Positions 9,331 through 17,876 are shown, counted from the stretch's first letter. The stretch: DNA of 64,000 nucleotides from JAGVSR01 sp963825555 (GCA_963825555.1 CAWGTZ010000024.1:68555-132554); one strand, 5' to 3'. The notes: a model not told the origin generated them from the letters alone. Numbers and translations are program-made.

Positions 9331-10620
9331 ATGTCGGCTCACGAGTTGAACTACACCCCCACCTCACGCATCGGAAAGTGGTTTGACGAGCGTCTGCCCG
9401 TCGCTCGCCTGATGCATGGGCAATTCATCGACTTTCCCACGCCCCGCAACCTCAACTACATGTGGACGTTCGGCGGCATCCTGACCTTCTGCCTCGTCGC
9501 GCAGATCGTGACGGGCATCGTGCTCGCGATGCACTATCAGCCGAGTGCGGAACAGGCTTTCAACTCACTCGATCACATTCGGCGCGACGTGAACTTCGGC
9601 TGGCTGATCCAGCCCATGCACGCGGTTGGCGCGTCGATGTTCTTCATCGCGGTCTACATCCATATCTTTCGCGGTCTTTACTACGGTTCTTACAAGGCGC
9701 CGCGCGAGGTTCTCTGGATCCTGGGTGTTTTCATCCTGCTCGCCATGATGGCAACGGCCTTCATGGGCTATGCGCTGCCGTGGGGCCAGATGAGCTTCTG
9801 GGGCGTGACCGTCATCACCAACCTCTTCTCGGCGCTCGACAGCGTCTGGGCCGGCCTCGGCACCGCAATCACGGAATGGCTCTGGGGCGGCTACGCGGTT
9901 ACGGGAGTGACACTCAACCGCTTCTTCTCGTTGCACTACCTCCTGCCGTTCGTGATTTTCGGTCTCGTGGTATTGCACATCTGGGCGCTTCACGTTGCGG
10001 GTCAGAACAATCCGACCGGGCTCGACATCAAGTCCAAGTCTGACTCCGTGCCGATGTATCCCTACGCGGTTTCCAAGGATGCCGTTGGCCTGTTCGCGTT
10101 TCTGATCGTGTTTGCCTGGTTTATCTTCTTGGCACCCGATTATCTTGGTCATGCGGACAATTACACGCCGGCCAACCCGCTCGTGACACCGCCGCATATC
10201 GTACCGGAGTGGTACTTCCTGCCATTCTACGCGATCCTGAGAGCCATCCCCTCCAAGCTTGGAGGCGTGGTCGCCATGTTCGCGGCTGTACTTATCCTGG
10301 TATTCGTGCCCTGGCTTGATACCAGCCGCGTGCGTTCGGCGAAGTACCGCCCCATGTACAAGATCGCGTTCTGGTTCTTTGTGTTCACCTGCGTGGCGCT
10401 GGGATGGCTCGGCTCCAAGCCGGCGGAGCAGCCCTACGTGTTCTGGTCGCAGTTCTTCACCTTCGCCTATTTCGCATTCTTCCTCATTGCTCTGCCCGTG
10501 CTCGGCCTGATCGAAACGCCGAAACAGTTGCCGCGCTCCATCTCAGAGTCGGTGCTCGGTAAGTCGGGCGGAGGAGGAACCCTACCTGCTGGTGCCGCCG
10601 CGGCACCCGAGAAACGCTGA
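9331..10620 (+). CDS. petB: Cytochrome b subunit of the bc1 complex
   Basis: This is the membrane core of complex III, with two b haems and the quinol oxidation and quinone reduction sites. The 429-residue protein has the paired haem histidines in the helices around MHAVGASMFF and HYLLPF...LHIW, and the PEWY motif of the Qo site. It is a full-length single-chain cytochrome b, as in purple bacteria, rather than split b6/subunit IV. The C-terminus is a glycine-rich tail. It starts 11 bases after petA and is followed 13 bases later by petC. Confidence 0.97.
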   Translation: MSAHELNYTPTSRIGKWFDERLPVARLMHGQFIDFPTPRNLNYMWTFGGILTFCLVAQIVTGIVLAMHYQPSAEQAFNSLDHIRRDVNFGWLIQPMHAVGASMFFIAVYIHIFRGLYYGSYKAPREVLWILGVFILLAMMATAFMGYALPWGQMSFWGVTVITNLFSALDSVWAGLGTAITEWLWGGYAVTGVTLNRFFSLHYLLPFVIFGLVVLHIWALHVAGQNNPTGLDIKSKSDSVPMYPYAVSKDAVGLFAFLIVFAWFIFLAPDYLGHADNYTPANPLVTPPHIVPEWYFLPFYAILRAIPSKLGGVVAMFAAVLILVFVPWLDTSRVRSAKYRPMYKIAFWFFVFTCVALGWLGSKPAEQPYVFWSQFFTFAYFAFFLIALPVLGLIETPKQLPRSISESVLGKSGGGGTLPAGAAAAPEKR

Positions 10621-10633
10621 AGAGGACCGAGCC

Positions 10634-11635
10634 ATGAAGATTAATAGCAAGGCTTCGCTTCTCTTGGCCTCGGGCGTCCTGGCCACGGTGCTCGCCGCTC
10701 CGGAAACGGGCAATGCTGCCGGCTCTGCCCCGCATATCGAGCGCCAGCAGTGGTCCTTCTCCGGCATCACGGGGACCTACGACAAGGCGCAGTTGCAGCG
10801 TGGATTCCAGATCTACCAGAACGTCTGCTCGGCATGCCACGGGCTTGAGCGCCTCTCCTGGCGCAATCTCGTAGAGGAGGGGGGACCGGAGTTCCCGGAA
10901 GAGGCTGTGAAGGCGCTGGCCGCCGAATGGCCGAACCAGATCACCGACGGTCCCAACGACGAGGGCGAGATGTTCGAGCGCCCCGCCTTGCTGTCGGACC
11001 CCATCCGGGGCCCCTACAAGAACGAGAAGGCCGCGCGTGCCGCGCAGAACGGGGCCTATCCCCCCGATCTGTCGCTGATGGCGAAGGCTCGTAACCCTGA
11101 GTATCACGGCTCGGTGTTCGCACACCCGACCCACATGTTGAGGGACATCCTGACAGCATATCAGGAAGGCGGCTCCGACTACCTCTACGCGCTGCTGACC
11201 GGCTATAAGGATATTCCGAGCTACGTCAGGGACGAGAAGGGGCATCTGAAGCCTGTCGGCGCGGAGGGCGCCGGTGGCAAGAAGGTCGAGACTTGCGCCT
11301 CCGTCGTCCCGGGAGAGGACGGCAGGCCGGACGAGTGCGTGCAACTCGCCGAAGGCATGAGCTACAATGCGGCCTTCCCGGGTCACCAGATCGCGATGCC
11401 AGCGATCCTGTCGGACGGCGCGGTCGAGTACATCAAGGGACCGGACGGCAAGCCGCAGGTTCCCGAGACGCTTGACCAGCATGCCCGCGACGTGTCGGCA
11501 TTCCTCCGTTGGGCAGCCGATCCGCATCTGAACAGGCGGAAGGCGACCGGATGGCAGGCGCTTTTGTTCTTGCTGGTGACGACGGTGCTTCTCTTCCTGG
11601 GCAAGAAGCGCATCTGGTCTCGCATCGAGCACTGA
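10634..11635 (+). CDS. petC: Cytochrome c1 subunit of the bc1 complex
   Basis: Cytochrome c1 passes electrons from the Rieske protein to soluble cytochrome c. The 333-residue protein begins with a signal peptide ending near NAAG and carries the haem-attachment motif CSACH about 60 residues in. It has YPPDLSLMAKAR, typical of the family, a probable Met ligand in the AMPAILSD segment, and one C-terminal membrane anchor (about residues 308-325) before a basic tail. I chose ATG 10634, preceded by AGAGGA. A strong terminator follows at 11660. Confidence 0.96.
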   Translation: MKINSKASLLLASGVLATVLAAPETGNAAGSAPHIERQQWSFSGITGTYDKAQLQRGFQIYQNVCSACHGLERLSWRNLVEEGGPEFPEEAVKALAAEWPNQITDGPNDEGEMFERPALLSDPIRGPYKNEKAARAAQNGAYPPDLSLMAKARNPEYHGSVFAHPTHMLRDILTAYQEGGSDYLYALLTGYKDIPSYVRDEKGHLKPVGAEGAGGKKVETCASVVPGEDGRPDECVQLAEGMSYNAAFPGHQIAMPAILSDGAVEYIKGPDGKPQVPETLDQHARDVSAFLRWAADPHLNRRKATGWQALLFLLVTTVLLFLGKKRIWSRIEH

Positions 11636-11659
11636 TGGTATAGCCAATCCACGACGGGC

Positions 11660-11700
11660 AGCGGGCGCGAGGCTTTGCCTCTCGCCCGCTGTTTTCGTTT
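11660..11700 (+). terminator. Rho-independent terminator after petABC
   Basis: AGCGGGCGCGAGGC (11660-11673) pairs with GCCTCTCGCCCGCT (11677-11690) in 13 of 14 positions around a TTT loop. A T-rich run follows (11691-11700). It lies 25 bases after the petC stop and closes the bc1 operon. Confidence 0.85.
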
Positions 11701-11724
11701 GAGGCTCAAGAGGGGAGGCGGGAC

Positions 11725-12603
11725 GTGACGCAAACGGTTCTCGGCATCATGGGCGGTAGCGGGCTTTACAACCTGCCCGGACTCTCCGACCCGCACTGGA
11801 AGGCCATCAGCTCGCCTTGGGGCGCGCCGTCCGACAGCATCCTGTTTGCTGAGATCGACGGCCTGCCAATCCGTTTCCTGCCACGCCACGGACGGGGGCA
11901 CAGGGTGCCGCCATCGGCCATCAACTACCGCGCCAATATTGATGCCATGAAACGCGCCGGCGTCACGGATCTCGTGTCGATCTCGGCCTGCGGTTCGCTG
12001 AAGGAAGAATATCCGCCCGGGCACTTTGTTCTGGTGGATCAATTCATCGACCGAACCTTTGCCCGCGAGAAGTCCTTCTTCGGTCCCGGCCTTGTGGCGC
12101 ATGTTTCGGTCGCCGATCCGGTGAGCCCGCTCCTCGTCGAAGCCCTCGCGGTCGCTGCGTCTGCAGAGGGCATCGCGCACAGCCTCGGCGGCACCTATCT
12201 CGTGATGGAGGGGCCGCAGTTCTCGACCCGCGCGGAATCAAACCTCTATCGCAGCTGGGGCTGCGATGTGATCGGCATGACCAACATGCCCGAGGCCAAA
12301 CTCGCCCGTGAGGCGGAGATCTGCTACGCGACAGTCGCCATGGTCACCGACTATGACTGCTGGCACGAAGAGCACGCGGATGTGGATGTTGCATCCATCA
12401 TCGCGGTCATGAAATCCAACACGGAGAAGGCACAGCGTCTCGTGACGCGCTTGGCGCAGAGCTTCCCACGCGCACATCCCGCCTGTCCGATAGGCTCTGA
12501 CCGGGCGCTAGAAGTCGCGCTCATCACCGCGCCCGAGGCACGCGATCCTCAGCTGGTAGCGCAGCTCGATGCGGTGGCGGGCCGCGTTCTGGGCCAAGGC
12601 TGA
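11725..12603 (+). CDS. mtnP: S-methyl-5'-thioadenosine phosphorylase
   Basis: MtnP splits methylthioadenosine (a by-product of polyamine and homoserine lactone synthesis), and often 5'-deoxyadenosine, into adenine and a ribose-1-phosphate. The 292-residue protein has GGSGLY at the N-terminus, RHGRGH, GPQFSTRAES and the MTDYDCW segment that separates MTA phosphorylases from purine nucleoside phosphorylases. The start is GTG 11725 after GGGAGG. Its products would feed apt and mtnA, which lie 1.4-2.2 kb downstream on the same strand. Confidence 0.94.
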   Translation: MTQTVLGIMGGSGLYNLPGLSDPHWKAISSPWGAPSDSILFAEIDGLPIRFLPRHGRGHRVPPSAINYRANIDAMKRAGVTDLVSISACGSLKEEYPPGHFVLVDQFIDRTFAREKSFFGPGLVAHVSVADPVSPLLVEALAVAASAEGIAHSLGGTYLVMEGPQFSTRAESNLYRSWGCDVIGMTNMPEAKLAREAEICYATVAMVTDYDCWHEEHADVDVASIIAVMKSNTEKAQRLVTRLAQSFPRAHPACPIGSDRALEVALITAPEARDPQLVAQLDAVAGRVLGQG

Positions 12604-12634
12604 GTAATGATGGGGGGCGTCGCGTGCGGGACGT

Positions 12635-13456
12635 CTAATAGAGGCCGAGCCGCGAGAGGATGGCGCGGCCGATCTCGGCGCGCTTGGGCAGGTCGTCGGG
12701 AGAGGTGATATCCATATTGAGGGCGAACGCATTCTGGCGTCCCTCACTCTCCACCCAGCCGATCCACCAGCCGATCTGCGGATCCGTGCCCTGGCACCAT
12801 CCCGTCTTGGCGTAGAGATCCCGGCCGTCACGGCTGTCCACGCGCAACAGCGACCGCACCGTACGCTGGGCTTCGAGGCTTGCCGGCAACTCCGCGCGCG
12901 ACAGCGCTGCCAGAAAACTCGTCTGCTCGATGGCGCTGATGGTCAAAGGCCCGTCGAGCCAGAACCGGTCGACCCGCGTGCCGACGGTAGCGTTGCCGTA
13001 GCCGAGCCGATCGAGCCATTCCTCGTAGCGCTTCAGTCCCACGCGTCGCGCGATTTCCTGGAAGACCGGCAAATTCGACAGCGGAAGTGCCTCGCGGATC
13101 GCCATGTCCTTCTCCCATCGCGTGTCGGGCTGGGGACGGCCGTTCCAGGGAATGCGTTCGTTTTCGTCGGCGATGACCCCGGTTTCAAGCGCGATGAGGG
13201 CATTGGCTATTTTGAACGTGGAGGCCGGGATCATGCGCTTCTGGGCGCGGGCCGGCGCAACGAGAAGCACGCGGTCAGTCGTGACATCCAGATGTACGAA
13301 GGTGCCTGTCACTCCGCGCTTTGTGAATTCATCCTCGAGATCGGAGGCGGGATCGGGCGAGACCGCTGCGTGAGCCGGGGCAATCAGCCCCCCGACCGCA
13401 AGGGCCGTTGCACCTTTCAGCAGCAACCGTCGGTTGGGATTGCCGAGCCGCGGCAT
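12635..13456 (-). CDS. Class D (OXA-like) beta-lactamase, Tat-exported
   Basis: A serine beta-lactamase of class D that would act in the periplasm. It has the active-site STFK in PASTFKIANAL, YGN in LGYGN, FWLDGPL and the AKTG box near the C-terminus. The second-motif position reads S-N-L where most OXA enzymes have S-x-V. NRRLLLKG followed by a hydrophobic stretch and AHA-A looks like a Tat signal. I chose ATG 13456 (274 residues), because this start places the signal at the N-terminus and lies 12 bases past the stop of the upstream membrane-protein gene. The spectrum cannot be read from sequence. Confidence 0.9.
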   Translation of the reverse strand: MPRLGNPNRRLLLKGATALAVGGLIAPAHAAVSPDPASDLEDEFTKRGVTGTFVHLDVTTDRVLLVAPARAQKRMIPASTFKIANALIALETGVIADENERIPWNGRPQPDTRWEKDMAIREALPLSNLPVFQEIARRVGLKRYEEWLDRLGYGNATVGTRVDRFWLDGPLTISAIEQTSFLAALSRAELPASLEAQRTVRSLLRVDSRDGRDLYAKTGWCQGTDPQIGWWIGWVESEGRQNAFALNMDITSPDDLPKRAEIGRAILSRLGLY

Positions 13457-13467
13457 GGGACGGCGCA

Positions 13468-13857
13468 CTAGCTGTTGGGGAACGTGATGAGGATCTTCAT
13501 CTTCAACAGTTCGGGGAACGCAGCCTCCAGGGCCTGCCCACCGAGCCACAAGAGCCCGCCCAGAATAATTAGCGCAGGGATCGCCGCGAAGGCAGCCTTG
13601 ATGAAGAACAGCATCAGCCGGAGGAACGGAACATCGAATGATTTAACTGCGGCCGGGTAGGTCTCGGGCTCGGCGTAGGAGGCCGCATAAGGATCGGCCG
13701 TAGCGGGGCCGTAGCCCATTGGTTCTGGCTGCGGAGCGGCAAGCCCGGATGCTTGAGCCTCGCGCTCGCGGGCTTCCCTCAGACGGGCCTCCTTCTCGCG
13801 GCGCAGGGTGCGTGGGAGGTCATCCATCTCGCTGTCCGCGGTCAGCGGTATCGACAT
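13468..13857 (-). CDS. Single-pass membrane protein of unknown function
   Basis: A 129-residue protein from ATG 13857, preceded by GAGGA nine bases upstream. It has a highly charged N-terminal half (RTLRREKEARLREAREREA, probably helical or coiled), a proline/tyrosine-rich linker and one long hydrophobic segment (about residues 81-107) near the C-terminus. It lies 12 bases upstream of the beta-lactamase start, so the two are probably co-transcribed. I do not recognise the family. Confidence 0.65.
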   Translation of the reverse strand: MSIPLTADSEMDDLPRTLRREKEARLREAREREAQASGLAAPQPEPMGYGPATADPYAASYAEPETYPAAVKSFDVPFLRLMLFFIKAAFAAIPALIILGGLLWLGGQALEAAFPELLKMKILITFPNS

Positions 13858-14010
13858 TGCTCGAAATCCTCGCATCTGGACCGGCAATCCTGCTCCTCGG
13901 GGAACCGGGGCAACGAATCAACCAGTGATCAACGACAGTTTACCTGTCCGGCTATCGGATAAACCTCGATATTGGTAGTTTGCGCCGTGAATTTGACGGG
14001 GAGGTGTCTG

Positions 14011-14541
14011 TTGAGCGACCTGAAAAGCCTGATACGTACAATTCCGGATTACCCCAAGCCCGGCATCATGTTCCGGGACGTCACGACGCTTCTTGGCGAT
14101 GCGCAGGGCTTCAAGGCCACGATCGCCCAGATGGCGGAGCCCTACCGGACGGTCCCAGTCGATGCCGTTGCGGGCATCGAGGCGCGGGGCTTCATTCTGG
14201 GCGGCGCCATCGCGGACCGGTTGGGCTGCGGGTTCGTGCCGATCCGCAAGAAGGGCAAGCTGCCCTGGAAGACCATCGGCGAGGAGTACGCGCTGGAGTA
14301 CGGCGTCGATACGATCGAGATTCATGAGGATGCGATCCGTCCCGGCGAGCGCATCCTCATCGTCGACGATCTCATCGCAACAGGTGGCACGGCGCTGGCA
14401 GCCGCGAAGCTCATCCAGCGCGCAAAGGGCGAAATTGTGGGCGCGGCCTTCATCGTGGACCTGCCCGAACTGGGTGGGGCGCATCTTCTCAAGGAAGCGG
14501 GGATCGCGAGCCACTACCTGATGGCGTTCGAAGGGCACTAG
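14011..14541 (+). CDS. apt: Adenine phosphoribosyltransferase
   Basis: Apt converts adenine and PRPP to AMP, recycling the adenine released by MtnP. The 176-residue protein has the N-terminal IPDYPKPGIMFRD signature, EARGF, and the PRPP-binding loop ILIVDDLIATGGTA. The start is TTG 14011, six bases after a strong GGGGAGG (13998-14004); ATG and GTG choices upstream would bury that site. It is followed after 5 bases by a zinc-ribbon protein gene and then mtnA, making a probable salvage operon. Confidence 0.95.
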   Translation: MSDLKSLIRTIPDYPKPGIMFRDVTTLLGDAQGFKATIAQMAEPYRTVPVDAVAGIEARGFILGGAIADRLGCGFVPIRKKGKLPWKTIGEEYALEYGVDTIEIHEDAIRPGERILIVDDLIATGGTALAAAKLIQRAKGEIVGAAFIVDLPELGGAHLLKEAGIASHYLMAFEGH

Positions 14542-14546
14542 GGGCG

Positions 14547-14786
14547 ATGGGCGGACCGGAGATCATGGTGGAGCAGATGAGCGCGGCATTGCGGACCATC
14601 GCTGCGTGGCGTGTCGCCCCGGAGGCGGAAGCCGTCTGCCCTCTTTGCGGGGCGAAGGGTCTTGCCATCAGTGACCACTCAGCACGCCCGCACGCGGAGT
14701 GGTACCGGCTCGTTTGCATGGAATGCGGGCTCGACCAGATGCTGGGGGTCCCGCTGGGGGCGGCGGTCCCGGGAGGCGATGGCTAG
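14547..14786 (+). CDS. Small zinc-ribbon protein
   Basis: A 79-residue protein with two Cys pairs, CPLCG near residue 31 and CMECG near residue 57, spaced as in a treble-clef or zinc-ribbon fold. It sits exactly between apt and mtnA, with gaps of 5 and 3 bases, so it is certainly co-transcribed with the MTA salvage genes. The start could be ATG 14547 or 14565. I do not know the family. Metal binding is inferred from the cysteines. Confidence 0.65.
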   Translation: MGGPEIMVEQMSAALRTIAAWRVAPEAEAVCPLCGAKGLAISDHSARPHAEWYRLVCMECGLDQMLGVPLGAAVPGGDG

Positions 14787-14789
14787 CTC

Positions 14790-15890
14790 ATGAAAATCGG
14801 CGGGACACCCTATCGGACAATCTGGCTGTCGGAAGATGGGACGTCGGTCGTCATCATCGATCAGACGCGGCTGCCACATCGTTTCGAGACGGTGACGCTG
14901 CGGACAATGGAAGAGGCGGCCCAGGCCATTCTGACCATGCAGGTACGCGGAGCACCGCTGATCGGCGTGACGGCGGCCTTTGGCGTTGCGCTTGCCATGC
15001 AAGCGGACCCGTCCGATGCGTCGCTGGATCATGCAATAGCGTTTCTGGCGCGCCAGCGGCCGACGGCCGTCAATCTGCGCTGGGCGCTGGAGGAAATGCG
15101 CCACGTTCTGGCGCCGCTATCTGCCGCGGAGCGGTCAGACGCGGCCTACGCGCATGCGGCACGGATCGCCGACGAGGACGTGTCCACCTGCAAGCGCATA
15201 GGTGAAAACGGCCTCGCCCTCATTCGCGATATTGCGGCCAAGAAGATCCCAGGGCAGCCGGTCAACATTCTCACGCACTGCAACGCAGGCTGGCTGGCGT
15301 GCGTCGACTGGGGTACGGCGACATCACCCATCTACCACGCGCATGATGCGGGGGTCGCGCTTCACGTCTTCGTCGACGAGACGCGTCCGCGCAATCAGGG
15401 TGCGGCGCTCACCGCCTTCGAACTCGGCGCGCATGGTGTGCCGCACACGCTCGTTTGCGACAACGCCGGAGGGCATCTCATGCAGCACGGTGACGTCGAC
15501 ATCGTCATCGTCGGTACGGATCGCGTGACGGCCGCAGGCGACGTGGCCAATAAGATCGGCACGTACCTCAAAGCTCTGGCGGCGAAAGACACCGGCGTGC
15601 CGTTCTATGTGGCGCTTCCACACTCCACAATCGACTGGACGCTCGACGACGGGTTCAAGATTCCAATCGAGGAGCGATCGGCGGACGAGGTTCTGAAGCT
15701 GGCAGGCCGCACGGCGGGAGGCGACGTCGTGACCGTCGACATTGCGCCCGAAGGATGCCGCGCCGCCAATCCGGCGTTCGACGTGACGCCCGCGCGGCTT
15801 GTGACCGGCCTCATAACGGAGCGCGGCGTGTGCGCCGCCTCTCACGCGGGTCTCCTTGGGCTCTATCCGGAGCGCGGAGCGGTGTCATGA
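14790..15890 (+). CDS. mtnA: S-methyl-5-thioribose-1-phosphate isomerase
   Basis: MtnA isomerises (methylthio)ribose-1-phosphate to the ribulose-1-phosphate. The 366-residue protein belongs to the eIF2B-alpha-like isomerase family. It has RGAPLIG and NLRWALEEM in the N-terminal half, the catalytic cysteine in THCNAG, and the catalytic aspartate in GTDRVTAAGDVANKIGT. It overlaps the following aldolase gene by four bases (ATGA), which ties the two reactions together. Confidence 0.95.
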   Translation: MKIGGTPYRTIWLSEDGTSVVIIDQTRLPHRFETVTLRTMEEAAQAILTMQVRGAPLIGVTAAFGVALAMQADPSDASLDHAIAFLARQRPTAVNLRWALEEMRHVLAPLSAAERSDAAYAHAARIADEDVSTCKRIGENGLALIRDIAAKKIPGQPVNILTHCNAGWLACVDWGTATSPIYHAHDAGVALHVFVDETRPRNQGAALTAFELGAHGVPHTLVCDNAGGHLMQHGDVDIVIVGTDRVTAAGDVANKIGTYLKALAAKDTGVPFYVALPHSTIDWTLDDGFKIPIEERSADEVLKLAGRTAGGDVVTVDIAPEGCRAANPAFDVTPARLVTGLITERGVCAASHAGLLGLYPERGAVS

Positions 15891-16555
15891 GCAAGAAGGG
15901 TGCAGCATCGGAGAAAAGCTTGCGCTCGGCCATCGTGGAGACGGCCCGCGCGATGAGTGCCTCGGGCCTGTCGCCGGGGCGCTCGGGCAATGTCTCGGCG
16001 CGTATTTCTGATGGCATGCTGATCACGCCTTCGGGCCTCGCGTACGAGAAAATGAAGCCGGACGATATCGTGCGTGTGGCCGCCGATGGGTCGGTGGCGA
16101 AAGGCGTGCGCAAGCCATCTACCGAATGGCATTTCCATCTTGCAGCCTATCGCGCGCGACCAGACATGGCTGCGCTTGTGCACACGCATTCGCTGCACGC
16201 AACCGTACTGGCCTGTGCGCATAAGCCGATTCCGGCGTTCCACTATATGGTCGCGGTCGCCGGCGGCACGGACATTCCGCTCGTACCCTACGCGACATTC
16301 GGGACCGAGGAACTGGCCGCGCACGTCGCGGAGGGGCTGGCAATGCGCAATGCCTGTCTCATGGCACATCACGGACAAGTGGCGCTTGGCACGTCGCTGA
16401 ATGCGGCGCTTGAACTCGCGCACGAGGTGGAAGTTCTGGCCGAGCAGTATCTGAAGGTTCTGTCGTTAGGTCCGCCCCATATCCTGGGCGAGGAGGAGAT
16501 GGCGGTCGTGCTTGAGAAGTTCAAGTCCTATGGACGCGCTGCGGCGGAAGACTGA
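15887..16555 (+). CDS. Class II aldolase, probable methylthioribulose/5-deoxyribulose-1-phosphate aldolase
   Basis: The 222-residue protein is a class II (zinc) aldolase of the FucA/AraD family. It has SGRSGNVSAR-type phosphate-binding residues near the N-terminus, TEWHFH with the catalytic Glu, and HTH and AHHG supplying the zinc histidines. Following mtnA with an ATGA overlap, and with mtnP nearby, it matches the gene set of the dihydroxyacetone-phosphate shunt. In that pathway the MtnA product is cleaved to DHAP and an aldehyde. The substrate is inferred from this context. An L-fuculose phosphate aldolase is the alternative. Confidence 0.85.
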   Translation: MSKKGAASEKSLRSAIVETARAMSASGLSPGRSGNVSARISDGMLITPSGLAYEKMKPDDIVRVAADGSVAKGVRKPSTEWHFHLAAYRARPDMAALVHTHSLHATVLACAHKPIPAFHYMVAVAGGTDIPLVPYATFGTEELAAHVAEGLAMRNACLMAHHGQVALGTSLNAALELAHEVEVLAEQYLKVLSLGPPHILGEEEMAVVLEKFKSYGRAAAED

Positions 16556-16719
16556 GCAAGGCGACTACTATTCAAGCCGTTCCCATTCACTTTGTCCCGA
16601 TGCGTGACGGACGCTTGCAATCCTTTAGGGATTTTGTGCGGTCTGGTTAAATGCGTATTATCCGTTTCGTGCGACGTTGGGTGCCAGTTGGACTTTTCCT
16701 TTTCGTCTCGGAGACAAGT

Positions 16720-17100
16720 ATGCGTACCTCCTCTCTCCTGGGCCTTGTGGCCGCGATCCTGGCCCTGTCCGGTGCCATGACCAGGCCGGCAGAGGCCACC
16801 CACCGCCATCCTTCTGGCTGGGGAAACGAGCGCACGGTCGTGCACTACGGTTATTATCCGCGCTATCGTCACGTGTATGTGACGAACGGCTATACGGACC
16901 CCTACGCTTATCGCTACGAGCCGCGCGGGTACTATCCGTACTACAATTCGCACTACTGGAAACCGCCGCACCTCGTTCGCAAGAACCGCCGCTATAAGCG
17001 TCCGCCTTACTATCGCGCGTGGGGTTATCCGGACGCCGGTTATCGCCATCGCAGCTGGCATTATCGTCATCACGGCTACATCCGCCGCGGTCACTGGTAA
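16720..17100 (+). CDS. Exported Tyr/Arg/His-rich small protein
   Basis: A 126-residue protein with a clear signal peptide (hydrophobic residues 5-20, cleavage near AEA-T). The mature part is unusually rich in Tyr, Arg, His, Pro and Gly, with repeated YR, YP and RY pairs and no acidic patches. I chose ATG 16720 after CGGAGAC; a longer frame starts at 16651. Such basic, aromatic exported proteins are frequent in Hyphomicrobiales, but I know no function. A perfect terminator follows at 17124. Confidence 0.7.
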   Translation: MRTSSLLGLVAAILALSGAMTRPAEATHRHPSGWGNERTVVHYGYYPRYRHVYVTNGYTDPYAYRYEPRGYYPYYNSHYWKPPHLVRKNRRYKRPPYYRAWGYPDAGYRHRSWHYRHHGYIRRGHW

Positions 17101-17123
17101 TCGAATAGCGCCGTTTAGAGACG

Positions 17124-17161
17124 CATCATGGCCGGGGTTCTCCCCGGCCATGATGTTTTTT
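17124..17161 (+). terminator. Rho-independent terminator
   Basis: CATCATGGCCGGGG (17124-17137) and CCCCGGCCATGATG (17142-17155) pair perfectly over 14 bp around TTCT, followed by six T residues (17156-17161). It closes the exported Tyr/Arg/His-rich protein gene. Confidence 0.93.
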
Positions 17162-17366
17162 GACGTTGCCTCAAATGCCAAAGGCAACGGGTTATCTCGT
17201 CGCGAAAAACCATGTCTTCGACACGAAAAGGCAGTGGTCGTAGCATGTTCATGCCGCATTCATGTGGACTTTGGTTTCATGCCTGTCCATGGGCGGACCA
17301 GTTGCGTCCGTTCGATGAGACGACAACCCGCTGATTGATCCAGCGGATGGAAACAGGGGAACGACA

Positions 17367-17684
17367 ATGCTCAAGAAGATCATGAGCCCGCTTCTGGCAG
17401 TGGTGCTCGCCTTCGGCACCGTTATGGCGGCAACGTCTGCGCCGGCTGAGGCTGGCCGCGGTGGTCGCGTGGCTGCAGGAGTTGCAGCCGGCATCATCGG
17501 CCTCGGTCTGCTTGGCGCCTATGCCCATGCACGCGATCGACATTACCGTGCGTATGGAGAAGTGTGCCACCGGGGACCGCGCGAGTGCGGCTGGGTGGGC
17601 CGCCGCTGCTTCCATAACAGCTGGGGCGAGACCGTATGCCGGGGCGGCCGGTGGACCTGCTGGCGCGATAACTATTGCGATTGA
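17367..17684 (+). CDS. Small exported cysteine-containing protein
   Basis: A 105-residue protein with a signal peptide (hydrophobic residues 7-24, cleavage near AEA-G). A glycine/alanine-rich hydrophobic segment (about residues 34-52) may insert in the membrane. The C-terminal half has six cysteines in CHRG, ECGW, RCFH, VCRG, TCWR and YCD contexts and many aromatics, suggesting disulfides in the periplasm. Unknown family. It has its own terminator-like hairpin downstream. Confidence 0.65.
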   Translation: MLKKIMSPLLAVVLAFGTVMAATSAPAEAGRGGRVAAGVAAGIIGLGLLGAYAHARDRHYRAYGEVCHRGPRECGWVGRRCFHNSWGETVCRGGRWTCWRDNYCD

Positions 17685-17702
17685 TCGGTCATGAAATCCG
17701 GC

Positions 17703-17744
17703 GAACGGGCGGGGTGGTTCTCACCTCGTCCGTTCCGCATTTTG
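17703..17744 (+). terminator. Probable terminator
   Basis: GAACGGGCGGGGTG (17703-17716) pairs with CACCTCGTCCGTTC (17722-17735), 14 bp including two G-U pairs, followed by CGCATTTT. It lies 18 bases after the stop of the small cysteine-containing protein gene. Confidence 0.6.
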
Positions 17745-17876
17745 CGGTATGCCCGCAAAAAGCCGAGCTTCTCTTGATAAAGACTGCGGCAGGAAGGCGA
17801 CATCGGCTGTCGATAAGCTTCATACGCGGGCTGCCCGGTCTGGTTTAGGGGGCGCCCAGATGCTAGACCCGGAGAC

